From the NCBI GenBank assembly GCA_963764675.1, contig CAVXTQ010000006.1:372001-436000 (forward strand): a DNA stretch of 64,000 bases. The letters run 5' to 3'. Of this stretch, positions 28,114 through 36,505 are shown piece by piece. The stretch is from Acidiferrum sp963764675. GTDB taxonomy: Bacteria > Acidobacteriota > Terriglobia > Acidiferrales > UBA7541. The notes beneath the pieces are model-generated. The model did not search any database, was not told where the DNA came from, and worked only from the letters and a program-made list of their open reading frames with translations. Each line of letters starts with the position of its first letter. The first letter of the stretch is position 1. The position numbers and the translations under genes are program-made.

Positions 28114-29388
28114 TCATTCCTTCTTGTGTTCCGCGCAGCCTTTAGCGCGATTCAACAGCAACTCGCGTTCCCGCGTGTTGCGCGTGAGCGTCGCCGCGCG
28201 TTCGAACTCCGCACGCGCCTCGTCGTTGCGGCCCAGCTTTGCCAGAATGTCTCCGCGGACGCTCGGCAACAGGTGATAGGTCCTGAGGGACGCCTCCGAC
28301 GTCAGCGCATCGATAATCTGCAGCCCCGCCGCTGGGCCAAACGCCATGGTGACCGCCACCGCTCGGTTCAGCTCCACCACCGGAGATGGTGTGCTCAGCG
28401 CGAGCACCTCATAAAGCTCCGCAATGCGCCGCCAATCTGTCTCCTCCGCCGTCCTCGCTGTCGCGTGACACGCGGCGATGGCTGCTTGGAGCGTGTTCGG
28501 GCCGCGTGCTCCGCCGAGCTTTTCGGCGCGCTCCAGCGCCGCCAAACCACGATGGATCAGCAGTTGATCCCACCGCGAGCGGTCTTGTTCCAGTAATAGG
28601 ATGGGTTCGCCCGACGGCCCGACGCGCGCCCGCGAGCGTGACGCCTGAATTTCCATCAGCGCCACTAGGCCATGAACCTCCGGCTCCTGCGGAACCAGCT
28701 CGGCCAGGATGCGCCCCAGCCGCAGCGCGTCCTCGCACAACGCTGACCGCATCCAGTCGTCCCCGGCGGTCGCCGAGTAGCCTTCGTTGAAAATTAGGTA
28801 GATGACTTCGAGAACGGAGGATAGCCGCGCGCCACGTTCTTTTCCGCGTGGCACTTCGAAAGGGACCCGCTTCTCTGTGAGAGTTCGCTTAGCCCGCACG
28901 ATGCGCTGGGCGATGGTGGGTTCCGGAACGAGAAATGCCCGCGCAATTTCGTCGGTCGTCAAACCTCCGAGCAACCGTAACGCCAGTGCAACTCGCGCCT
29001 CGGAAGCCAGCGCCGGGTGACACGCCGTGAACATGAGACGCAGCAGGTCGTCGCCAATGTCGTTGTCGATCGCTGTGTTCAGGTCCGCCACGGCCATCTC
29101 CTGCCGGGCTTCCATCTCGCGCCCGAGCTCTTCGTGCTTGCGCTCGAGCCGCTTGTTTCGCCGGAACGTGTCAATGGCGCGATGCTTCGCCGTGGCCATC
29201 AGCCAGGCGCCCGGATTATCCGGGACGCCCGCGGTGGGCCATTGCTCGAGCGCGGCAACCAGCGCGTCCTGCGCGAGTTCCTCGGCCAGACCCACGTCGC
29301 GCACCATGCGCGCGAGCGCTGCAATGAGCCTGGCCGACTCGATCCTCCAAACCGCTTCGATCGCCTGCTGTGTGTCGGTAGCCGTCAC
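28114..29388 (-). CDS. ECF RNA polymerase sigma factor, ECF42-like with C-terminal TPR-type extension
   Basis: A 424-residue sigma factor. Region 2 is at residues 8-80 (VWRIESARLIAALARMVRDV to KHRAIDTFRRNK) and region 4 at about 125-185 (LRLLGGLTTDEIARAFLVPE, then IAQRIVRAKRTL). The remaining 230 residues form an all-helical DUF6596/TPR-like extension rather than an anti-sigma target. This domain order and the three upstream DGPF genes are the signature of group ECF42, in which the extension is reported to be needed for activity. No anti-sigma gene is adjacent. It probably recognises the two promoters at 30325-30362 and 30939-30976. Confidence 0.9.
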   Translation of the reverse strand: MTATDTQQAIEAVWRIESARLIAALARMVRDVGLAEELAQDALVAALEQWPTAGVPDNPGAWLMATAKHRAIDTFRRNKRLERKHEELGREMEARQEMAVADLNTAIDNDIGDDLLRLMFTACHPALASEARVALALRLLGGLTTDEIARAFLVPEPTIAQRIVRAKRTLTEKRVPFEVPRGKERGARLSSVLEVIYLIFNEGYSATAGDDWMRSALCEDALRLGRILAELVPQEPEVHGLVALMEIQASRSRARVGPSGEPILLLEQDRSRWDQLLIHRGLAALERAEKLGGARGPNTLQAAIAACHATARTAEETDWRRIAELYEVLALSTPSPVVELNRAVAVTMAFGPAAGLQIIDALTSEASLRTYHLLPSVRGDILAKLGRNDEARAEFERAATLTRNTRERELLLNRAKGCAEHKKE

Positions 29389-29450
29389 GGCTACCCATCA
29401 CACCATCTTCAATTCGGCCGCGCAAGCCGACCTCGCCGTACGGATGGTGG

Positions 29451-29813
29451 TTATGATTTCGCGGCGCTCTGGGCTTGCGGTGCCTCCCATATCTGCCGAA
29501 GTTCGCATTCACCCTCGCCGACGACACTCAGGAATTGCTTGACGAGTTCGATGGCCTCTGCCTTCGAGTTCGCTTGAAGGATAGCGAAGCCTCCAACCAC
29601 TTCCTTGGCCTCGGTGAAAGGGCCGTCGGTAACAGAGAGCTTGCCGCTGGAAGAGCGAACGCGTGCGCCGAATGCGCTGGGCATGCAGCCTTCGGTCCCG
29701 AGCAAATAGCCGGCTTTCATACCTTCCTCGACCAGCTTCCCCATCCTAGCCATTTCCTCTTGTGAAGGAGGAACGCCTCGTTCCACGCTCTTATACATGC
29801 TAAGAAATTTCAT
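29451..29813 (-). CDS. DGPF/YCII-like protein 1
   Basis: A 120-residue protein of the YCII-related DGPFAETKE family. It carries VTDGPFTEAKEVVGGFAILQ at about residues 62-81 after an MKFLSMYKS start, and the ferredoxin-like alpha+beta pattern of the family. Start at 29813 is preceded by GAGGAGAGG. It is the gene nearest the ECF42 sigma factor (62 bases) and has no clear ECF42-type promoter of its own, so it is probably read through from upstream. Function is unknown; these genes are constant partners of ECF42. Confidence 0.87.
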   Translation of the reverse strand: MKFLSMYKSVERGVPPSQEEMARMGKLVEEGMKAGYLLGTEGCMPSAFGARVRSSSGKLSVTDGPFTEAKEVVGGFAILQANSKAEAIELVKQFLSVVGEGECELRQIWEAPQAQSAAKS

Positions 29814-29879
29814 CTTTACCTCTCCTCAATATTTTATTTTCTTGCCAACCCACTTCCTTCGTCTGACTTTCCAAGATTT

Positions 29880-30254
29880 CTAGGCGAGCTGAGGCATATC
29901 GCCTGGCGCGTACATCTGGCGAACCTCGGTCTCGCCTTCCCAGCCCGGCCAGTGTTTCTTGTGAAGTTCCATGAAGCGCACGGCGCCTTCGATGGCCTCT
30001 TCCCTTGACTTCAACTCAAATATCGCGAACCCGCCCACGACTTCCTTGGCTTCGGTATAGGGCCCGTCGACAACCTTCACCTGTCCTTTGGAAAGCCGCA
30101 CGCTGGCGCCCTGTGCCGTTGGCAGCAGGCCGCCGTTCGAGACCATCGTGCCGTCTTTCACCGCCTGTTCGCCCAGCTTCGCAATCGCATCCATTAACGG
30201 CTTGGGCGGAAAGCCCTGGTTCTCGGCGTGCTTGACTATCATCATGAATCGCAT
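29880..30254 (-). CDS. DGPF/YCII-like protein 2
   Basis: A 124-residue DGPF protein: MRFMMIVKHAENQGFPPKPL start, core VVDGPYTEAKEVVGGFAIFE and a C-terminal HWPGWEGETEVRQM. Start at 30254 follows AAGGAGA with seven-base spacing. It is the first gene downstream of the ECF42-type promoter at 30325-30362 (about 70 bases). Paralogous to the genes on either side, giving a local triplication. Enzymatic activity is not established for the family. Confidence 0.88.
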   Translation of the reverse strand: MRFMMIVKHAENQGFPPKPLMDAIAKLGEQAVKDGTMVSNGGLLPTAQGASVRLSKGQVKVVDGPYTEAKEVVGGFAIFELKSREEAIEGAVRFMELHKKHWPGWEGETEVRQMYAPGDMPQLA

Positions 30255-30324
30255 TGTTAGATCTCCTTAGTTTCGTACTGAGTGCTGGGCTTTCCGAACC
30301 GTTTCAACCAGTGGAACCCGGCCC

Positions 30325-30362
30325 CCACTTACACGTCGAACAACAATCAACGGAATCGACAC
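30325..30362 (-). promoter_or_regulatory. ECF42-type promoter upstream of DGPF gene 2
   Basis: On the minus strand: GTGTCGATTCCG, nine variable bases, GTTCGACGT, one base, TAAGTGG. The promoter before DGPF gene 3 has the same constant blocks and identical spacing, 31 of 38 positions matching. TGTCGA as -35 and a CG-rich -10 (CGTC-like) agree with what I recall of the ECF42 consensus. Confidence 0.7.
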
Positions 30363-30434
30363 ACTCGACAAATATTTTCTCGATCTCGCGAACCGGTAGC
30401 CAAGCTAGAGCGCGCCGCGATTTGTACGTCACGT

Positions 30435-30857
30435 TCACTTGGCCTGCTTGGACTTCGCCTTCGTCTCGGGAAATCCGGCGGCGGCTTTCTGCACATCCGC
30501 CGGAAAGTCCGAAAACTCCTGCACCTGCCGAATCTCGATCACTTCGTTGTCCGAGCCGGGGCAGCGTTTCGCCCACTCGATCGCCTCCCCCTTCGACTTC
30601 ACGTCAATCATCCAGTAGCCACCCACCACTTCCTTCGCTTCGCTGAACGGCCCGTCCGTCACCTTGGGCTTCCCTCCCGCGAACGAGACCCGCGCCCCCG
30701 CCGACGGCGGGTGCAGGCCATCGAGCGCCAGCAGCACGCCAGCCTTTTGCAACAACTCGTTGTACTTCATCATCGCAGCCACGGCCTTGGCGTCTGGCAT
30801 CGCGCCCGGCTTCGCGTTCTCATACCCCTTCGGAATCATCAACATCATGAATCGCAT
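30435..30857 (-). CDS. DGPF/YCII-like protein 3
   Basis: A 140-residue DGPF protein: MRFMMLMIPKGYENAKPG start, core VTDGPFSEAKEVVGGYWMID and a lysine-rich C-terminal tail (ETKAKSKQAK) that the other two copies lack. ATG at 30857 follows AAAGGAG with eight-base spacing; a TTG six bases upstream is less likely. The ECF42-type promoter at 30939-30976 lies about 80 bases upstream. First of the three DGPF genes in transcription order. Confidence 0.87.
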   Translation of the reverse strand: MRFMMLMIPKGYENAKPGAMPDAKAVAAMMKYNELLQKAGVLLALDGLHPPSAGARVSFAGGKPKVTDGPFSEAKEVVGGYWMIDVKSKGEAIEWAKRCPGSDNEVIEIRQVQEFSDFPADVQKAAAGFPETKAKSKQAK

Positions 30858-30938
30858 CGTCAAATCTCCTTTGGCCCACTCCGATGGTGAAAGCCAGGGC
30901 TGGAGTTCCCGAATACCTTCAACCAGTAAACTTGGCCT

Positions 30939-30976
30939 CCACTTAGACGTCGAACAAGCTCCTCCGGAATCGACAC
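30939..30976 (-). promoter_or_regulatory. ECF42-type promoter upstream of DGPF gene 3
   Basis: Minus strand: GTGTCGATTCCG, nine variable bases, GTTCGACGT, C, TAAGTGG. Same blocks and spacing as 30325-30362. Downstream of both promoters a second shared word, ACTGGTTGAA, lies in the leader. Confidence 0.7.
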
Positions 30977-31064
30977 GTAAGGTTTCTTTTCTGGGTTATT
31001 TGCTAAGTGTAGGACAGCTTTGACTTTATTCCTTGAAGTTCACACTGAGCCTCGAAGGGTCGGA

Positions 31065-31355
31065 CTAAATCGCCCCCGCCATCACCATAAGCGACTGCCC
31101 GAACGATAGCAACGTCTCGAGCGGGCGAGACGAAGGCCGGAAATGATCGAAAACAAAAACCTGCAAAGCGTGCCAGGCCGCGGGTGCGAAACACGGCAGT
31201 AGCTCCAGCGTCCCCCGCGCAGCAGCGCCGAGGAAACTCGTCAACGCGGTTGCGGGTCCATCCAGTTGAACGAATAGAATGACCAGCCCGAGCCCGATGA
31301 CCGTTGCTCCCGCAATGGAATTGAGGCCCTGAGAGGTTGTCCGCTGCCTTGCCAT
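31065..31355 (-). CDS. Small hypothetical membrane protein
   Basis: Ninety-six residues from ATG 31355 (an upstream in-frame start at 31415 is possible). There is one clear hydrophobic helix, IAGATVIGLGLVILFVQLDG, then a moderately hydrophobic segment FLGAAARGTLELLPCFAPAA and a C-terminal amphipathic stretch. No family is recognised. It lies between the kinase and the ECF42 cluster, both on the same strand. Coding status is moderately supported by composition only. Confidence 0.5.
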   Translation of the reverse strand: MARQRTTSQGLNSIAGATVIGLGLVILFVQLDGPATALTSFLGAAARGTLELLPCFAPAAWHALQVFVFDHFRPSSRPLETLLSFGQSLMVMAGAI

Positions 31356-31506
31356 GTCCGCCCCCGGAAGGCCGCTCTCTTGGCCTTCACTGGAACGTCG
31401 TATGAGAGGCACCAAAATCGACAGTCAATATCTTGTTCTTGGGAGGCAGTTGTTGAGAGTTTGGCGATGCCTGATTGTCTTGAAGCTGTGGGGCTAACTG
31501 TTACTT

Positions 31507-31956
31507 TTATTGCGGCAGATTGACGTTGCGGAGCAAGGCCTTGAAACGCGGCTCCGAACGCAAGCTGTCGAACTCGGGATCAACCTTCAGAAAGGTAAGG
31601 ATCATGGATCGATCCGCATAGGCTTTTTCTAGAGAGGTTAGAGCCTGTTCTTTGTCGCCGAGCCCAATATAGATTTCGGCGAAGTTATAAGCTGGCACGT
31701 AACTCTGCTTGGCCCGCTCTCTGAGCCGTTTCAGGATTTCTTCAGCCTCGCGTTTTCTCCCTGACGCTGCGTAGGCGTGGGCGAGTTCGGCCGATGGCCA
31801 AGGTGGAGTTGCCTCTGTTTCCATGGCCTTTTGACACTCCGGTATCGCGCGCGGAAGGTCGCCGCTGGCCTCATAGCTCAGCCCCAGGAACATGTGAGCG
31901 AACCAGGAATTCGGGTCCAGTTCGAGGGTCTTGCGAAGTTGGTCGATCGCCGCACC
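31507..31956 (-). pseudogene. C-terminal TPR remainder of the kinase, after an in-frame amber codon
   Basis: This stretch is in the same frame as the kinase gene and continues its TPR array without a break: AIDQLRKTLELDPNSWFAHM, then LSYEASGDLPRAIPECQKAM, AHAYAASGRKREAEEILKRL and AEIYIGLGDKEQALTSLEKA to a stop at 31507. It is separated from the kinase only by TAG at 31957-31959, where a tyrosine would be expected (YARQ-Y pattern). An internal ATG at 31893 could start a 128-residue fragment. Best read as part of the kinase gene. Confidence 0.8.
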
Positions 31957-33909
31957 CTACTGACGCGCATAATAAAAGTTTGCCGCGTCATTCGCACCGA
32001 CTTCGGCCGAAAGCGGATCGAGTTCGATGGCTCGTTTGCTCTCTTGGATGCCTTCTTCCGTCCGTCCCACGGAGATCAAATCCCAGCCGTAGTACTCGTG
32101 AGCGTGAGCGTAGTTGGGTTTCAGCTCGATGGCTCGTCTGAATTCTCGGTCGGCAGCGCCCCAATCATAGTCATACCAGAAGTGAACGATGGCCAAGTCG
32201 GTGTGCGCTTCTGCAAGCGTGTCATCAAGTTGCAAGGCTTTCTTTGCCGCCTCGTTCGCCTTGGGCATGGATTCCAGGGGTGTTGCAAAAAAATCGTCGC
32301 TTGTGAAATAGGCATACGACAATCCTTCGTATGCCAAGGCATAGTTTGGGTCCAGTTCGATAGCCTGATGGAAGTATTCAATCCCCTTGTCTACTCCGTC
32401 TTTGGTGAATTTCTCTGAAAAATACCGGCCCTTGAGATACAGCTGGTAAGCCTCGGCGTTCGTTGCGGGTGGCTTGGTCAGGCGCTTCTCCTCCTCTCCA
32501 GTGAGCCGAAGCCGCAATTTGCTGACGATCTCTCGGGATATGGCCGTTTGCGTGCCGAGGATGTCGGCCATTTTTGTGTTGTACTCCTCACCCCACAGCT
32601 CTGTGCCGTCGTTCGAGTTCACCAGATCGACCCGGATTCGCAGTGCATCGCCAAACTTCGTTACCTTCCCTTGCAGCACGGCAGCCACATGAAGATTGTG
32701 GCCCACGTCGCGGGGATCCACTTCACGGCCTTTGTAAGTAAAGATCGTGGCGGGAGACATCACGCGCAGTCTGGGAACTTGAGATAGGCTGTCGATTAGG
32801 CTCTCAGTGATGCCATCGCTGAGATATTCCATATTCGGATCACCGCCACTGTTCAGCAAGGGCAAGACCGCAATGGAGTCGATTCGGTCCGAGCCGCGGC
32901 TAAAATAAGCGCGTCCCCCAACAATCAGGGCGGCAAGGATTGCGGCCAGTGCAACAAATATCGCAGCCCTCTTCGCTCCCGACCACGAACTCGCCGGAAT
33001 GACTCCAGAGGTAACCGGCGTCTTGCTCGATTCCGTATCCCGCTTCAGTCGCTTCAGATCGGTCCGCAACTCGGCAGCGAACTGACAGCGAATCTCTCGG
33101 TCTTTTTCCAGCGCCTTGTTGATGATCTCTTCGAGCTTCGCCGGAATCCCGGGGTTCATTCGGATTGGCGGCACGGGTGATCGATTCAGGATCGACTCGA
33201 AAACCACCCCTGATGTATCCCCGCGGAACGGTAGCAGCCCTGTCGCCATTTCGTACAAGACGGCCCCGAAGGAGAACAGATCCGTTCGCGTATCGAGTTC
33301 TTTTCCCTTCACCTGCTCGGGGGACATGTACGAGACCGTGCCTAACGCCGCGCCGGGACTCGTGAGCCGCTCCTCGCTGTCAATGGTTGGTGCGTTCAGG
33401 GCGCTAAGGCTTTCCTCTTTCAACGACAGTTTGGCCAGCCCGAAATCCAAAATCTTTGCCTGCCCGCGAGTCGTCACAAAGATGTTGGCCGGCTTGATGT
33501 CGCGATGAATGATCCCCTTGGCATGAGCCGCATCGAGCGCATCTGCGATCTGAATGCCCAGATCAAGCACCGTTTCGATCTCCATCGGCCTGCTGTTGAT
33601 CACATGCCGGAGTGTCTGACCTTCCAGCAACTCCATGGCGATGAAGGCTCGTCCATCGACCTCATCAATTTCGTAGATGGTGCAGATGTTGGCGTGGTTC
33701 AGAGCAGAGGCAGCTCTGGCTTCGCGCTGAAAACGGGTGAGGGCTTGCGCGTCGTTGGCAAGCTCATCGGGTAGGAACTTCAGGGCCACGTGGCGGCCCA
33801 ACTTCAGGTCTTCGGCCTCATAGACGACGCCCATACCCCCACCGCCGATCTTGTGGAGTATGCGGTAATGGGAAATCGCCTGCCCCCCGGGTTGAAAGGG
33901 GATGGTCAC
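31957..33909 (-). CDS. Serine/threonine protein kinase with TPR tail, ended by an amber codon
   Basis: A 650-residue PknB-like kinase. Gly loop KIGGGGMGVVYEA, VAIK-type lysine VALKFLP, catalytic loop IIHRDIKPANIF, DFG in KILDFGLAKL and activation/APE-type segment YMSPEQVKG. A transmembrane helix lies near residues 315-335. The periplasmic part starts with an adenylate-cyclase-associated/TolB-like N-domain (IAVLPLLNSGGDPNMEYLSD, VQGKVTKFGDALRI region), then TPRs with AIELDPNYALAYEG and AIELKPNYAHAHEY. The frame ends at TAG 31957-31959 in the middle of a TPR, but the same frame continues to 31507 with about four more repeats. Full length would be about 800 residues. Confidence 0.87.
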   Translation of the reverse strand: MTIPFQPGGQAISHYRILHKIGGGGMGVVYEAEDLKLGRHVALKFLPDELANDAQALTRFQREARAASALNHANICTIYEIDEVDGRAFIAMELLEGQTLRHVINSRPMEIETVLDLGIQIADALDAAHAKGIIHRDIKPANIFVTTRGQAKILDFGLAKLSLKEESLSALNAPTIDSEERLTSPGAALGTVSYMSPEQVKGKELDTRTDLFSFGAVLYEMATGLLPFRGDTSGVVFESILNRSPVPPIRMNPGIPAKLEEIINKALEKDREIRCQFAAELRTDLKRLKRDTESSKTPVTSGVIPASSWSGAKRAAIFVALAAILAALIVGGRAYFSRGSDRIDSIAVLPLLNSGGDPNMEYLSDGITESLIDSLSQVPRLRVMSPATIFTYKGREVDPRDVGHNLHVAAVLQGKVTKFGDALRIRVDLVNSNDGTELWGEEYNTKMADILGTQTAISREIVSKLRLRLTGEEEKRLTKPPATNAEAYQLYLKGRYFSEKFTKDGVDKGIEYFHQAIELDPNYALAYEGLSYAYFTSDDFFATPLESMPKANEAAKKALQLDDTLAEAHTDLAIVHFWYDYDWGAADREFRRAIELKPNYAHAHEYYGWDLISVGRTEEGIQESKRAIELDPLSAEVGANDAANFYYARQ

Positions 33910-34108
33910 TGGCGGGAATGGTAGGTGTCCTTTAAAGGAAGGTCAATAGCTGGAGCTTTAGCCTTCTTGGGTAGTGCGGAGCATTGTCAACCGGCGCGAC
34001 GGGCGGCAAAATCGACAAGTCCAGTGGGCTTTTTTTTGCAGGTAGTTGTTGAGCGTCGGCGATGTGCCAGGACCTCGGGTCATCTGCACCTCCCGCCGCA
34101 ATTTCGGC

Positions 34109-34165
34109 TTGACTCCCGCGGCGCGTAATGCTATTTTTATAGCATAAGTGCTATACAACTAGCAC
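34109..34165 (+). promoter_or_regulatory. Promoter and two BlaI-type operators
   Basis: TTGACT (34109-34114), 17-base spacer, TATTTT (34132-34137). Operator 1 is the perfect dyad TGCTAT-TTTT-ATAGCA (34129-34144), lying over the -10. Operator 2 is GTGCTA-TACAAC-TAGCAC (34148-34165), also perfect. Dyad centres are 20 bases apart, two helical turns, so two repressor dimers could bind the same DNA face. The blaI start codon is eight bases downstream. Confidence 0.8.
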
Positions 34166-34173
34166 AAGACGCC

Positions 34174-34554
34174 ATGAAAAAACTAAAACCTCTCGCCCGC
34201 CGCGAACGCCAGATCATGGATGTTCTCTACAAACTCGAGCGCGCTACAGTCGGCCAAGTCCTCGCCGCCCTTCCGGACCAGCCCAACTATTCCACCGTGC
34301 GCGCGCAGCTTCGCGTCCTGGAGGAAAAAGGCCACATCCGTCATGAAGAGCACGGCCTGCGGTACGTCTATTTCCCCGCAGTCTCCCGTGACGTCGCGCG
34401 TCGGTCCGCTCTCCGCCACCTCGTCGAAACGTTTTTCGATGGTTCCACAGAAAAAGTAGTCGCCGCTCTGCTCGGCGGCGAGGTTTCGCGAATTTCTCCC
34501 GAAGAGATGGACCGCCTCGCCCGTCTGATCGCCAAAGGCGGAAAGGAGAGCTGA
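34174..34554 (+). CDS. BlaI/MecI-family transcriptional repressor
   Basis: A 126-residue repressor. The winged-helix domain (residues 1-75) includes LARRERQIMDVLYKLERATV and NYSTVRAQLRVLEEKGHIRH, the recognition helix and wing of the family; the C-terminal helices (residues 85-126) form the dimerisation part. BlaI proteins bind dyads in front of their own operon and are inactivated when the partner M56 peptidase is triggered. Two perfect dyads lie just upstream, so autoregulation is expected. The partner gene starts two bases after the stop. Confidence 0.92.
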   Translation: MKKLKPLARRERQIMDVLYKLERATVGQVLAALPDQPNYSTVRAQLRVLEEKGHIRHEEHGLRYVYFPAVSRDVARRSALRHLVETFFDGSTEKVVAALLGGEVSRISPEEMDRLARLIAKGGKES

Positions 34555-34556
34555 CC

Positions 34557-36227
34557 ATGCACCTGTTAGGCAGCCCCGAACCCGCGCTCGCATTTCTCAT
34601 GGCGTGCTTTGCGAAAGCAACACTTCTATTTCCATTGGCTTGGATTATCGCAGCCGCACTGCGCGATCGATCCGCTGCCCTGCGCCACCGCGTCTGGACG
34701 GCGGGAATTCTCAGCTCACTCGCTCTTCCAGTGCTAACCCTGCTGCTTCCCTCCTGGCGTTCGTCCGCGCTCGCCAGCGCCGCCACACTGTGGATTCCGG
34801 CGCACCCGGCGGCAACCAACGCTAGCGCCGAGAACTTGCCCGCAATGATCGTCAATGCCACCACAGCTTCGCCTTTCTTCGACAAGCTGGCCGACGTCGC
34901 TCTCTCGATCTGGTTGCTGGGCTTCTTCCTGCTTGCGCTGAGGCTTGCCGGGGGCCTCGTTCGCCTTGTCCGGGCGTCCGCGCGCGCAACGTCGCCGCTT
35001 CAGGGCGACCAGTTCTTTTTTCTCACCGAATTTTCCAGCGCTCTGAAGGTCTCGCGTCCCGTTCGTGTACTGCAGTGCCGCAATCCCCTGGCGATGCCGC
35101 TCACTTGGGGAATCTTCCGGCCGCTGGTCCTTCTTCCCGCAAGCGCAGCGCAATGGCCCGAAGAACGCCGCCGCATGGTGCTGCGCCACGAGTTCGCCCA
35201 TATCGCCCGCCACGATTGGCTTCTACAGCTCTGCGCCGAGCTGGCGCGCTGCTTCTATTGGTTCCATCCGCTGGCGTGGATTGCCGCGCGAAACCTGCGG
35301 CTCGAAAGCGAACGCGCCTGCGATGACGCGGTCCTGAACTCCGGCGTCGAGCCTTCGGACTGCGCCAGCCAACTCTTCGACCTCGCACGCACCCTGAAGG
35401 ATTCGGATCGCACCTGTTCCGCGGCGCTCGCCGTCGCTCGGCCATCTACTCTGGAAAGGAGATTTATTGCCATGCTGAATCCGTCGACCAACCGCTCGCA
35501 AACATCCCCAAAAGCCGGACTCTTCATCACAGTTTCCGCGTTGTGCTTCCTACTCCCGCTTGCCGCCCTGCGGCTCCCGGCCCAAAACTCCTCCGGCAAC
35601 TTTACGGGAACCATTCACGATCCCAGCGGCACCGGCGTCACCAACGCGACCGTCATCATGAACAACCACAAATCCAACAGCATCGCCATGACCGCCTCCG
35701 ACGCCGATGGCAAATTCAGTTTCCACTCTTTGTCCGTCGGCGAATACGAAATGAAGGTCGTAAAGCGAGGCTTCGAGCTATATCGAGTGCCACAGGTCGT
35801 TCTCGAGCCGGGACACGATGTGTCTCAGAACGTAAACCTGGAAATTGGCGCGGTAATGGAAGAAGTGGAGGTCGTGCCCGAAGGTACTGTGAAGCCTCTG
35901 CCGGAATCCAGAGCCGAAGGCAGCAAACCCTCGCGATTGCGCCTAGGCGGCGATGTCCAGGCTCCCAAGCTCCTCAATAAAATCACGCCCGTGTACCCCG
36001 CAAGCGCCAAAGCTGCCGGTATTTCCGGCACCGTGATTCTTCACGCCGTCGTCGGTATGGACGGCAAACCGCTCACCCTCCGCGTCATGAACCAGGTCGA
36101 TCCCGACCTCGCCCGCGCCTCCGTCGAGTCCGTCAGCCAGTGGCGCTATCGCCCCACGCTCCTGAACGGCGAACCAATCGAAATCGACACCACCATCATG
36201 GTCAACTTCTCCCTGCAACAACCCTAA
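34557..36227 (+). CDS. M56 (BlaR1/MecR1-like) peptidase fused to carboxypeptidase-regulatory and TonB C-terminal domains
   Basis: A 556-residue membrane protein. Residues 1-310 form the M56 part, with hydrophobic helices near 10-30, 45-65 and 105-130, and the zinc motif HEFAH in MVLRHEFAHIARHDW, plus RLESERACDDAVL. After a helix near 325-345, residues 350-430 are a carboxypeptidase-regulatory-like Ig fold (GTIHDPSGTGVTNATVIM), and residues 460-556 a TonB C-terminal domain (KITPVYPASAKAAGISGTVI, SVSQWRYRPTLLNGEPIEID). BlaR's penicillin-binding sensor domain is replaced by these modules, so the signal is probably not a beta-lactam. Confidence 0.9.
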   Translation: MHLLGSPEPALAFLMACFAKATLLFPLAWIIAAALRDRSAALRHRVWTAGILSSLALPVLTLLLPSWRSSALASAATLWIPAHPAATNASAENLPAMIVNATTASPFFDKLADVALSIWLLGFFLLALRLAGGLVRLVRASARATSPLQGDQFFFLTEFSSALKVSRPVRVLQCRNPLAMPLTWGIFRPLVLLPASAAQWPEERRRMVLRHEFAHIARHDWLLQLCAELARCFYWFHPLAWIAARNLRLESERACDDAVLNSGVEPSDCASQLFDLARTLKDSDRTCSAALAVARPSTLERRFIAMLNPSTNRSQTSPKAGLFITVSALCFLLPLAALRLPAQNSSGNFTGTIHDPSGTGVTNATVIMNNHKSNSIAMTASDADGKFSFHSLSVGEYEMKVVKRGFELYRVPQVVLEPGHDVSQNVNLEIGAVMEEVEVVPEGTVKPLPESRAEGSKPSRLRLGGDVQAPKLLNKITPVYPASAKAAGISGTVILHAVVGMDGKPLTLRVMNQVDPDLARASVESVSQWRYRPTLLNGEPIEIDTTIMVNFSLQQP

Positions 36228-36339
36228 GCTTCGCCGCGCCCCTGCACCGGCCGGCACGCGGCTGACGTCGCCGTCCTAGCGGCGCCGTCTTCCGTTTTGA
36301 CCTGCTTGCCCGAGAAACGAGGGGAGCCTCGAAGGGAGG

Positions 36340-36355
36340 CGGGCATTTTTGCCCG
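36340..36355. terminator. GC-rich hairpin after the blaI-M56 operon
   Basis: CGGGCA-TTTT-TGCCCG, perfect six-base stem, about 110 bases past the M56 stop and 150 before the next gene. No T-tract follows on the plus strand, so intrinsic termination is uncertain. Confidence 0.35.
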
Positions 36356-36505
36356 TACTCCCCGTACTCGATGTTTCGATCGTTTTTTGCTACAGTTTAG
36401 GGTCTTAGCATACGTCTCCAGTCCTTAGTTATTTGTGATTTCAAGCTTCTAGTCCCCCAGAAGCCTTCATAATTCGGTCGTAGCGATAGGAGGGATTCTC
36501 CTTTG

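Noticed and set aside
28114..30976. Anti-sigma factor next to the ECF gene
   Set aside because: The neighbours are DGPF/YCII proteins with no membrane or zinc anti-sigma domain; ECF42 uses its own C-terminal extension.
34557..36227. Beta-lactam resistance sensor (blaR1/mecR1 proper)
   Set aside because: No penicillin-binding domain and no beta-lactamase gene in the window; only the M56 part is shared.
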